Source of the DNA: Actinomycetales bacterium Ga0077552
GTDB lineage: Bacteria; Actinomycetota; Actinomycetes; Actinomycetales; Microbacteriaceae
Length of the DNA: 5,352 nt
NCBI GenBank assembly: GCA_001464255.1
Contig: LNFD01000204.1
Coordinates: forward strand, 1-5,352
Reading direction: 5' to 3'
The notes beneath the pieces were generated by a model, which was not told the DNA's origin, did not search any database, and saw only the letters and a list, made by a program, of their open reading frames with translations. Both the position numbers and the translations under genes were made by a program. This document shows, piece by piece, positions 1 through 5,352 of this stretch (position 1 is its first letter; each line of letters starts with the position of its first letter).

Positions 1-113
1 ACGAGGCCGACGACATCGAGGCCTTCTTCGCGACGTTCGGCGACCGCCTGCCGGTCGAGCTCACGCGCCAGCTCACCCTGCTGCGCGACCGGCTCGCGGC
101 CGCGCAGCAGTAG
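1..113 (+). CDS. C-terminal fragment of an unidentified protein (5' end outside window)
   Basis: An open frame enters from the left edge (first full codon at position 3) and ends in TAG at 111-113, giving 36 C-terminal residues. The peptide begins EADDIEAFFATFGDRL and ends with DRLAAAQQ. It is charged and looks helical, with third codon positions almost entirely G or C as in the clear genes here, so it is probably genuinely coding. It has no membrane segment or motif that I recognise, and no function is assigned. A GC-rich hairpin begins two bases after the stop, and the next gene converges on it with only 28 bases between the two stop codons. Confidence 0.6.
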   Translation, partial: EADDIEAFFATFGDRLPVELTRQLTLLRDRLAAAQQ

Positions 114-114
114 T

Positions 115-134
115 GGCGGCGGCTCCGCGCCGCC
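115..134. terminator. GC-rich hairpin between convergent genes
   Basis: A perfect inverted repeat has 7-base arms (GGCGGCG at 115-121, CGCCGCC at 128-134) around a 6-base loop. It starts directly after the TAG at 111-113 and ends just before the minus-strand stop at 142-144. This is where a shared transcription end for two convergent genes would be expected. No T-run follows on either strand, so it is not a classical intrinsic terminator; U-less hairpins are often proposed in high-GC actinobacteria. Such arms also arise easily by chance at this GC content. Confidence 0.4.
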
Positions 135-141
135 CGGTCGC

Positions 142-700
142 TCAGCGCCGGTTGAGCAGGAAGAGCAGACCCGCGAGGGTATAGGCGAGCGCGACGAGCA
201 ACGGCAGGATGTTGCCGCCGAGCGCGAGCAGGCCCGCGGTCACGAGCAACCAGACGATCGAGAGCACGACCGGAACGGCGAAGAACCAGCGAGCGACGCC
301 TCGGGCGACACCCTTCTGGTAGGTCACGACGGCGCCGATGATGCCGCCGATGACGATGAGCACGAGTGCGACCGTCGCCGTGCCCGCGGGCAGGGCGGTT
401 CCGAACGCCGCAAGCAGCGGGATGAGCCCCAGCAGCAGGAAGCCGATACCGAACGCGACGAAGCCGAGCTTGCCGAGCACCGAGCCGCCGACGACGCCGT
501 TCGACCCGGTCTGACCGAACGCCAGGAAGAACCCGCTCGCGCCGAGCAGCAAGAACCCGACGGTCGTGAGCCACCCGGCGATGGGGCCGCCCGCACCCGC
601 GCGCGATGAGGGCGATGAGCCAGAGCAGACCGCCGGCGAGCATCCCCCCGCCCCCAAAGAGCCGCCAGTTCGCCGTTCGTTCCGTGACGCGTCCAGCCAT
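142..700 (-). CDS. Six-helix membrane protein of unknown function, frameshifted as sequenced
   Basis: The N-terminus (MAGRVTERTANWRLFGGGG) reads in one frame from ATG at 700 down to about 605. The rest reads in another frame to TGA at 144-142. The switch lies in the CG run at 598-605: restoring one lost CG gives a continuous product of 186 residues reading LIALIARAGAGGPIAGW across the joint. The reconstructed protein has about six hydrophobic helices, near residues 14-34, 41-62, 77-100, 108-127, 139-161 and 163-183, with a basic YQKGVARGVARW loop between helices 4 and 5 and a short NRR tail. It is probably an integral cytoplasmic membrane protein. No catalytic or transport motif is visible and I do not recognise the family. 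The start at 700 is preferred over ATG at 712 because GGAG (710-707, minus strand) lies six bases upstream of it. As sequenced, neither frame gives the whole protein; this could be an assembly indel or a real mutation. Confidence 0.7.
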
Positions 701-778
701 GATGTTCTCCATTCGACAGGGGTGAGGGCACCGTCGCGGAGGCGGCGGCGCCCGGGCCAGCGTGTCAGCAATCCGCGG

Positions 779-805
779 GGAACGGAACAGGCGCGCCCCA
801 ACGTT
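779..805 (+). promoter_or_regulatory. Candidate ECF-type promoter upstream of the sigma factor gene
   Basis: GGAAC at 779-783 and CGTT at 802-805 are separated by 18 bases, matching the general -35/-10 pattern of ECF sigma promoters (GGAAC about 17-18 bases from CGTT). A second GGAAC follows at once (784-788), making a GGAACGGAAC tandem. ECF genes are often autoregulated, so a promoter of this kind just before an ECF gene is plausible. If correct, transcription starts near 812, which rules out translation starts further upstream such as ATG 762. This is motif matching only; short motifs of this kind occur by chance. Confidence 0.35.
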
Positions 806-887
806 CTGCCCCTGCCGCGCGTCTGAGAGGGTGAGAGCAGTGCTGGATGCCGCGCACCCTGCGGCACGACGGGAGAGGACGGGCCCG

Positions 888-1418
888 GTGGGGCAGAGTG
901 CCCGCGCCGACTGGGAGTCGGTGCTCGCGACGCTCGTCGCCGAGCGCGGCGACGCCCTGACGCGGTACGCCTACGTGCTGTGCGGCGACCCCGACGACGC
1001 CGCCGATCTCGTGCAGTCGGGGCTCGTTGCCACCTTCGGGCGCCTGCGCAACGGCTTCGCGATCGAGCGCGCCGAGGCCTACGTTCGGCGCGCGATCGCG
1101 ACGGCCTACATCGATCGCGGCCGCCGGACGACCCGATGGCGCGCGACGGCGCATCTGCACGCGGCGCCTGAGCAGGTCGAGGCGCCGGATGCGGCTACCG
1201 ACCGCCGGCTCGACCTGCGGACCGAGCTGCGGTCGCTCAGCCCGCGCGAACGGGCCTGCGTCGTGCTGCGGTTCTACGGCGACCAGAAGGTCGACGACAT
1301 CGCCGCCGACCTGGGCATCAGCTCGGGCGCGGTCAAGCGCTACCTCAGCGACGGACTCGCCAAGCTCGCGACCGCTCTCACCGAGCCCGGAAGGGAGCAT
1401 CATGGCCAGCCTCGATGA
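888..1418 (+). CDS. SigE-family ECF RNA polymerase sigma factor
   Basis: This is a group 4 (ECF) sigma-70 factor that would direct RNA polymerase to a small stress or envelope regulon. From the GTG at 888 it is 176 residues, the usual SigE-family size. Region 2 spans about residues 18-84, with YAYVLCGDPDDAADLVQ for the helix that contacts core polymerase and AEAYVRRAIATAYIDRGRR towards the -10-binding part. Region 4 is about 110-162: LSPRERACVVLRFYGDQ, then the helix-turn-helix DDIAADLGISSGAVKRYLSD that reads the -35 element. Start choice: GGGAGAGG (871-878) sits nine bases before GTG 888. GTG 840 (GAGAGG nine bases upstream), GTG 831 and ATG 762 are in frame, but the extra residues look unlike the family and 762 would include the candidate promoter. 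The 3' end overlaps the next gene by 17 bases, implying translational coupling. The regulon cannot be told from this window. Confidence 0.88.
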   Translation: MGQSARADWESVLATLVAERGDALTRYAYVLCGDPDDAADLVQSGLVATFGRLRNGFAIERAEAYVRRAIATAYIDRGRRTTRWRATAHLHAAPEQVEAPDAATDRRLDLRTELRSLSPRERACVVLRFYGDQKVDDIAADLGISSGAVKRYLSDGLAKLATALTEPGREHHGQPR

Positions 1419-2121
1419 TCTGGGGCGCGCGCTGCGCGACGACGCCGACGCCTCGGCACCGCCCGCATCCCGCATCGATGTGGATGCCGTCATCCGGGCC
1501 GCCCGCGCCCGACGCCGACCGCGCCAGTGGGCCGCCGGCGCGCTCGGGCTCGTCGCCGTGCTCGGTCTCGGCGGCATCGCGGTGGGCGCCCTCGCTCCCC
1601 CGAGCCTCATCGCCGCGAGCGAGTCGGCCGACACCGCGACGCCCGAGTCGGCGGGGGCCGACGAGCTGCTGTCGGAGCCCGGCGACGCACGCATCGACGG
1701 ACTCTTGTCGTGCGGGACGGTGCCGCCCGCCCCCGGTCAGGGCCCGATCGGGCTCAGCGCGGAGGCGGAACTGCCGGGCGAGGGGGATGCCGGGGCGGCG
1801 CTCTCGGGCACCCTGCGCCTCATCAACACCGGCACCGAGCCGCGCACGGTCATCACCGCGCGGGAGGCCGAAGCGGTCGTACTGCAGGGCGGCGTCGTCG
1901 TCGGCGAGGCCACCCTGGTCGGCGATGCGGCGCAGACGGCGATCATCGACCCGGGCGTCTCGATCGACCTGCCGGTGCGGGTCTCGACGCTCGCCTGCCT
2001 CGATGGAGCGCCGCTGCCGCCCGGCGACTACACGGTGCTCGTGCTCGCCGGCACCCGCGTGTCGCCCGACGAGCCGGCGACCCTCGCGATCGCCCCCGAG
2101 AGCGGCCTGCGCCTCGACTGA
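1402..2121 (+). CDS. Single-pass membrane protein, putative anti-sigma partner of the upstream ECF factor
   Basis: This 239-residue protein begins at ATG 1402, inside the last 17 bases of the sigma gene, with GGAAGGGAG at 1389-1397 as ribosome binding site. Layout: a cytoplasmic N-terminus of about 42 residues with IDVDAVIRAARARRRPRQ, basic before the membrane; one transmembrane helix at about 43-65 (WAAGALGLVAVLGLGGIAVG); then an acidic linker and an extracytoplasmic domain of about 140 residues. That domain has alternating hydrophobic strands (SGTLRLINTGTEPRTVI, GDYTVLVLAGTRV) that suggest an immunoglobulin-like beta sandwich, and two cysteines at about 104 and 199 that could form a disulfide. 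Overlap with an ECF gene plus this topology fits a membrane anti-sigma factor or signal sensor. However, no HxxxCxxC zinc anti-sigma motif is present and the cytoplasmic part is short and unlike known anti-sigma domains. The role is inferred from position. Confidence 0.8.
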   Translation: MASLDDLGRALRDDADASAPPASRIDVDAVIRAARARRRPRQWAAGALGLVAVLGLGGIAVGALAPPSLIAASESADTATPESAGADELLSEPGDARIDGLLSCGTVPPAPGQGPIGLSAEAELPGEGDAGAALSGTLRLINTGTEPRTVITAREAEAVVLQGGVVVGEATLVGDAAQTAIIDPGVSIDLPVRVSTLACLDGAPLPPGDYTVLVLAGTRVSPDEPATLAIAPESGLRLD

Positions 2122-2140
2122 TCGGTACCGCCCGGTCCGA

Positions 2141-2157
2141 GTCGAGATCCGCTCGAC
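2141..2157. repeat. Short perfect inverted repeat GTCGAG-N5-CTCGAC
   Basis: Six-base arms at 2141-2146 and 2152-2157 flank ATCCG. The repeat lies 20 bases after the stop of the membrane-protein gene and just upstream of the TAGAAT box, covering the place of a -35 element. It could be a weak hairpin ending the sigma operon or an operator for the downstream gene. No T-run follows, and chance occurrence is quite possible. Confidence 0.3.
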
Positions 2158-2183
2158 GCACGGCAACCCCGCCTGGCTAGAAT
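2153..2183 (+). promoter_or_regulatory. Candidate housekeeping promoter of the TPM-pspA operon
   Basis: TAGAAT at 2178-2183 differs from the TATAAT consensus at one position and stands out as AT-rich in a very GC-rich stretch. The best -35 candidate is TCGACG at 2153-2158 (four of six matches to TTGACA), but the 19-base spacing is long. The predicted transcription start near 2190 leaves a leader of about 60 bases before the ATG at 2253. The -10 is fairly convincing; the -35 is weak. It suggests that the envelope module is transcribed separately from the sigma factor pair. Confidence 0.5.
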
Positions 2184-2252
2184 CGCGGCACCGCGCATCG
2201 ACGCCCGACCCGAGGGCGCCCCCGCACGACCCGACCGACGAAGGGCAGGCCC

Positions 2253-4225
2253 ATGGAGAGCCACCGCCGCATCCTCGCCCTCACGGCGCTCACGGCGGGG
2301 CTGCTCGCGGTCGCTGCCGCCCCCGCGATCGCCGCCCCGCCCGTCGACCTCGCCGGGGCCTACGTGCTCGACGAGACGGGCGTGCTCGACGGCGACGTCG
2401 CCCGCGTCGAGGCCGCGCTCGATGCGCTGTTCGACGCCGGTGGGGCGCCGCTCTACGTCGTCGTCGTCGACCGCTTCGAGGGCTCGCTCGACGGCCTCGC
2501 GTGGGCCGACGAGACCGCGGCGATCTCGGGCCTCGGCGATCGGGATGCCCTGCTCGCGATCGCCGTCGACGACCGCGAGTACGCGACGAGCATCGGCGGC
2601 GGGTTCCCGGCCACCGACGCGCAGCTCGCCGCGGCCGAGACCGAGGCGCTCATCCCCGAGCTGCGCGACGACCGCTGGGCCGAGGGGATCATCGCGTACG
2701 CCGACAGCCTCACCGCGGCGCTGAGCCCGGGCGCCGAGCCCGGGGAGACTCCCGCCGCCGATGCCGGCGGCGGGATCCCGATCGTGCCGATCGCGCTCGG
2801 GGTCGGCGGGGCCGGGGCGGTCGCCTGGTTCCTCATCGCCCGTGCGCGGCGCAAGAAGGGTCCCGTCACGGCACCCGTCGCGCAGCAGTCGATCGCCGAG
2901 CTCGACCAGACCGCCTCGCGCCGCCTCGTGCAGCTCGACGACGCCCTGACGACGAGCGAGCAGGAGCTCGGGTTCGCCGAAGCGCAGTTCGGCGCGGCCC
3001 CCACCGAGGGCTTCCGCACGGCCCTCACGACGGCGAAGAGCCTCGTCGCCGACGCCTTCCGCGTGCGCCGCGAGCTCGACGACGAGAACCCCGAGACCGA
3101 GGAGCAGAAGCGCGCGGCCCTCGTGGACATCATCGCCGCATGCGACGAGGCGGATGCCCTGCTCGAGGCCCAGGAGGAGGCCTTCGACGCCCTGCGCGAC
3201 GTCGAGCAGGATCTGCCGGCGGCTCTCGCCGCGGTGGCCACCGCACGCGCCGCCGCACCCACCGCGCTCGACACCGCCGAGGCGACCGTGCGGCGGCTGA
3301 GCGCCGACTTCGGTGCCTCCGCCATCGCGGCGGTCGCGGATGCCCCCGCCCAGGCCCGGCGCCTTCTCGAGCTCGCCGACACCGAGCTCGCCGAGGCGAC
3401 CGCGAACCAGCAGGCCGGCAAGACGGGCGAGGCCGCCATCGACGTGCGCTCGGCGCAACTCGCGATCGCGCAACTCACGAGCGCGACCGCGGGCGTCGAG
3501 CGGCTCGCCGCCGAGCTCGCCACCGCCCGCGCCGCGCTCGCCGCGCAGCAGGACGACCTCCGGGCCGGCATCGCCGCGGCAGCCGCGCTCCCGCCGAGTC
3601 GACCCTCGCCGCCGCCGACGCGAGCGACCCGATCGCGGCGCTCGAGCGCCTCGTCATCGTCGATCGCGAGCTCGACACCCAGCTCGCGGGGGCACGGGAG
3701 GAGAGCGAGCGCCGGGCGAAGGCCGAAGCGGCGCTCGACCGCACGCTCGCCTCGGCGCGCAGCCGCATCCTGAGCGCGGCGGAGTACGTCACGGCCCATC
3801 GCGGCGCCGTCGGAGCCGACGCCCGTGCGCGGCTCGCCGAGGCGCAGGCGCAGGAGCAGCTGGCGGCCGACGCGAAGGCAACCGACCCGGTCGGGGCGCT
3901 CGCGGCGGCGCAGAGGGCCCTCGACCTCGCGGGCCAGGCCCTCCAGTCGGCCGAGAACGACGTACGGGCGACGATGGCGCCGAGCGGCGCCGTCGGCGGA
4001 CTCGTCGGCGGGGGCGGGCGCGGCGGCGGCGTCAGCGAGGCCCTCATCGGCGGCCTGCTGAGCGGCGGCGGCGGAGGCTTCTCCGGGGGCGGCGGCTTCG
4101 GGGGCGGCGGCTCACGGCGCCCGAGCTTCGGATCGAGCGGCGGTCGCTCCGGCGGCGGAGGCTCGAGCCGACGGTCGTCGTCGGGCCGGTCATCCGGTCG
4201 CCGCGGCGGCGGAGGCCGCTTCTAG
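2253..4225 (+). CDS. TPM-domain membrane protein with long helical region and Gly-rich tail, frameshifted as sequenced
   Basis: The start is ATG 2253, with AAGGG at 2241-2245 seven bases upstream. Residues 1-28 are a Sec signal peptide (basic start, hydrophobic core, AIAA cleavage region). A TPM domain (the TLP18.3/Psb32/MOLO-1 family) spans about 33-158, with the family core DALLAIAVDDREYATSIGGG at 98-117. A transmembrane helix follows at about 175-196, then basic RARRKK. Next comes a long alpha-helical, probably coiled-coil cytoplasmic region (about 210-570) and a tail of Gly, Ser and Arg ending GGGGRF. With the N-terminus exported, the TPM domain faces outward and the helical part lies inside, where it could meet PspA. 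The frame is broken near 3593: it reads to CTC CCG (3588-3593), then continues in frame only if one base is restored (for example CTC CCG GCC GAG, L-P-A-E). Repaired length is about 657 residues, usual for actinobacterial members. Unrepaired, the first frame runs on in an Arg/Ser-rich sequence to a stop at 3771-3773. Envelope-maintenance function is inferred from the family and from pspA next door. Confidence 0.85.
4003..4222 (+). repeat. Low-complexity GGC/GGA-rich tract encoding the Gly-rich tail
   Basis: This stretch consists largely of degenerate GGC, GGG and GGA codons interspersed with AGC, TCC and CGC, encoding runs such as LSGGGGGFSGGGGFGGGGS. It is the C-terminal tail of the TPM protein. 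It is repetitive at both DNA and protein level, likely disordered, and prone to indels in replication and in sequencing. Confidence 0.7.
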
Positions 4226-4280
4226 CTCTCGTGTTCCCTCGTCCACCGACCACAGACCACCGACAGAAAGGCTCCACATC

Positions 4281-5015
4281 ATGACCAAGCAGTCCATCTT
4301 CGGCCGCATCGCGCAGCTCGCGAAGGCCAACATCCACGCCCTGCTCGACTCGGCGGAGGACCCCGAGAAGATGCTCGACCAGATGGTGCGCGACTACACC
4401 GCGAGCATCCAGGAAGCGGAGGCCGCGATCGCGCAGACGATCGGCAACCTGCGCCTGCTCGAGCAGGACCACGCGGAGGACATCGCCTCGGCGCAGGACT
4501 GGGGCCGCAAGGCCGTCGCCGCGAGCGCCAAGGCCGACGAGCTGCGCGCCGCGGGCAACACGGCCGACGCCGACAAGTTCGACAACCTCGCCAAGGTCGC
4601 CCTCGGCAAGCAGCTCTCGGCCGAGACCGAGGCGAAGGCCGTCGAGCCCACGATCACGAGCCAGAACGAGATCGTGAACCAGCTCAAGAGCGGCCTCGAG
4701 GCAATGAAGGGCAAGCTCGACCAGCTGCGCTCGCAGCGCGACCAGCTCATCGCCCGCGCCAAGATCGCCGACGCCCAGAACCAGGTCATCGACGCCGTCA
4801 AGAGCATCGACATCATGGACCCGACGAGCGAGCTGGGCCGGTTCGAGGAGAAGATCCGCCGCGAGGAGGCCAAGGTCATGGGCCGTCAGGAGCTCGCGGC
4901 CTCGACGCTCGACGCGCAGTTCGAGTCGCTCGAGGACGTCGGCGTCGAGCTCGAGGTCGAGGCCCGCCTCGCAGCCCTCAAGTCGGGCGGCCCGCAGCAG
5001 GCGATCGGCCAGTAG
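4281..5015 (+). CDS. pspA: PspA/IM30 (Vipp1) family membrane-remodelling protein
   Basis: This 244-residue, nearly all-helical protein has ATG 4281 as start, with AGAAAGG at 4265-4271 nine bases upstream. The N-terminus (KQSIFGRIAQLAKANIHALL) is the amphipathic helix that inserts into stressed membranes. The family-typical stretch EDPEKMLDQMVRDYTASIQE follows, leading into the long helical hairpin (about 25-145) and further helices to about residue 222. There is no signal peptide or membrane segment, as expected for a cytoplasmic peripheral protein that forms ESCRT-III-like rods or rings. Known family role: stabilising the inner membrane under envelope stress. Here pspB, pspC and clgR are absent from the window; instead the gene lies 55 bases after the TPM gene with no terminator between, so the two are probably co-transcribed. 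The family assignment is firm; the symbol is by family, since actinobacterial paralogues vary. Confidence 0.92.
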   Translation: MTKQSIFGRIAQLAKANIHALLDSAEDPEKMLDQMVRDYTASIQEAEAAIAQTIGNLRLLEQDHAEDIASAQDWGRKAVAASAKADELRAAGNTADADKFDNLAKVALGKQLSAETEAKAVEPTITSQNEIVNQLKSGLEAMKGKLDQLRSQRDQLIARAKIADAQNQVIDAVKSIDIMDPTSELGRFEEKIRREEAKVMGRQELAASTLDAQFESLEDVGVELEVEARLAALKSGGPQQAIGQ

Positions 5016-5017
5016 CG

Positions 5018-5352
5018 ATCGACGCCCCCCGCTCCCGCTGGCACGGGGTCGATCTCGCGCGCGGTCTCGCCGTGCTCGGCATGATGGCGGCCCACACGTG
5101 GCCGCGCGACGTCGAGCAGGGCGAGCTGCTCGTCGACGGGCGACCCTCCGTGCTCTTCGCCGTCGTCGCCGGCGTCGCGCTCGGTCTCGTCACCGGGGGC
5201 GACATCCCACCGACCGGTCGGCGCGGCGCCGCGCGCGGCCGCCTCGCGATCCGCGCCGCGGTGCTCGTCATCATGGGCCTGCTGCTCTGGATGCTCCCGA
5301 GCGGCATCGCGATCATCCTCGACTCGTACGGCCTCATGTTCCTGCTGCTCGT
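5018..5352 (+). CDS. Heparan-alpha-glucosaminide N-acetyltransferase-like (DUF418-type) membrane protein, 3' truncated, start unresolved
   Basis: The open frame runs to the window's end. It shows the family N-terminus: RWHGVDLARGLAVLGMMAAH (first helix with the R-x-x-G-x-D-x-A-R-G motif and the conserved His), then GRPSVLFAVVAGVALGLVTG (second helix), a basic cytoplasmic loop TGRRGAARGRLAIRA, and two more hydrophobic helices (AAVLVIMGLLLWML and IAIILDSYGLMFLLL). Members are multi-pass membrane proteins related to enzymes that move acetyl groups across a membrane; the substrate in bacteria is generally unknown. No ATG, GTG or TTG occurs in this frame between the pspA stop and the conserved motif, nor for a long way upstream. 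The coordinate given is the ATC at 5018 (I-D-A-P-R-S-R), the only start-like codon there, and is tentative. A missing base near C6 at 5025-5030 cannot be excluded. The gene abuts pspA and probably shares its operon. Confidence 0.75.
   Translation, partial: MDAPRSRWHGVDLARGLAVLGMMAAHTWPRDVEQGELLVDGRPSVLFAVVAGVALGLVTGGDIPPTGRRGAARGRLAIRAAVLVIMGLLLWMLPSGIAIILDSYGLMFLLL

Noticed and set aside
713..778. Promoter for the minus-strand membrane protein
   Set aside because: A TTGCTGACA-like stretch is present on the minus strand, but no AT-containing -10 lies at a suitable distance, so no promoter is called.
762..887. Upstream ATG 762 as start of the sigma factor
   Set aside because: It adds 42 residues without family similarity, has no good ribosome binding site, and would place the candidate ECF promoter inside the gene.
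1415..3592. A very long plus-strand open frame running through 1415-4225
   Set aside because: Only its last part (from about 3593) is real, as the frameshifted end of the TPM protein. Before that the translation is Arg/Ser/Pro-rich shadow over the membrane protein, an intergenic region and the TPM gene.
3585..3600. Programmed -1 ribosomal frameshift in the TPM gene
   Set aside because: The sequence CTCCCGCCGAG contains no X-XXY-YYZ slippery heptamer and there is no reason to expect recoding in this family; an indel is simpler.
2028..3799. Long minus-strand open frames (about 448 and 481 codons) opposite the TPM gene
   Set aside because: They are expected in very GC-rich DNA, have compositionally biased translations, no recognisable domain, and lie opposite a gene with clear signal peptide, TPM domain and helices.
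4243..4264. Direct repeat CCACCGAC (4243-4250 and 4257-4264) before pspA
   Set aside because: It is two 8-base copies only, 14 bases apart start to start, not palindromic and without a promoter nearby; likely chance.
1..5352. RNA genes, CRISPR arrays, insertion sequences, attachment sites
   Set aside because: No cloverleaf-like sequence, spaced repeats, transposase-like protein or terminal repeats were seen on either strand.

Overview
The window is very GC-rich, with GC-dominated third codon positions and several GTG or uncertain starts. It carries a SigE-type ECF sigma factor, a TPM-domain secreted/membrane protein and a PspA homologue. Together with a recurrent GGATGC signature in place of GGACGC, this suggests an actinobacterium, most likely of the family Microbacteriaceae. 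That placement is inferred from style and gene content; no marker gene is present.

Layout. (1) Positions 1-113 hold the last 36 codons of a plus-strand gene that I cannot identify. A GC-rich hairpin follows its stop, and a six-helix membrane protein converges on it from the minus strand (142-700). As sequenced, that gene is broken by a frameshift in a (CG)4 run at 598-605. (2) Positions 701-887 are a divergent intergenic/leader region with a candidate ECF-type promoter (GGAAC, 18 nt, CGTT). It precedes an ECF sigma factor (888-1418), which overlaps by 17 nt a single-pass membrane protein (1402-2121) that is placed like an anti-sigma factor but lacks a zinc anti-sigma motif. (3) A short intergenic region with an inverted repeat and a TAGAAT -10 box leads into an envelope module. 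Its members are a TPM-domain protein with signal peptide, transmembrane helix, long helical region and Gly/Ser/Arg-rich tail (2253-4225, one-base frameshift near 3593), a PspA/IM30 protein (4281-5015), and the start of a multi-pass heparan-alpha-glucosaminide N-acetyltransferase-like (DUF418-type) membrane protein that runs off the end of the window.

Working together: PspA/IM30 proteins coat and remodel stressed membranes. TPM proteins act at membranes, and in chloroplasts TPM (TLP18.3/Psb32) and PspA-like (Vipp1) proteins both serve thylakoid maintenance. TPM-PspA is therefore best read as a membrane-maintenance operon. Whether the upstream sigma/membrane-protein pair controls it is not shown: the TPM gene has a housekeeping-looking -10 of its own.

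Sequence quality: two genes carry clean frameshifts and a third has no usable ATG/GTG/TTG start. The downstream frames are intact, so indel errors in the assembly are as likely as real mutations.
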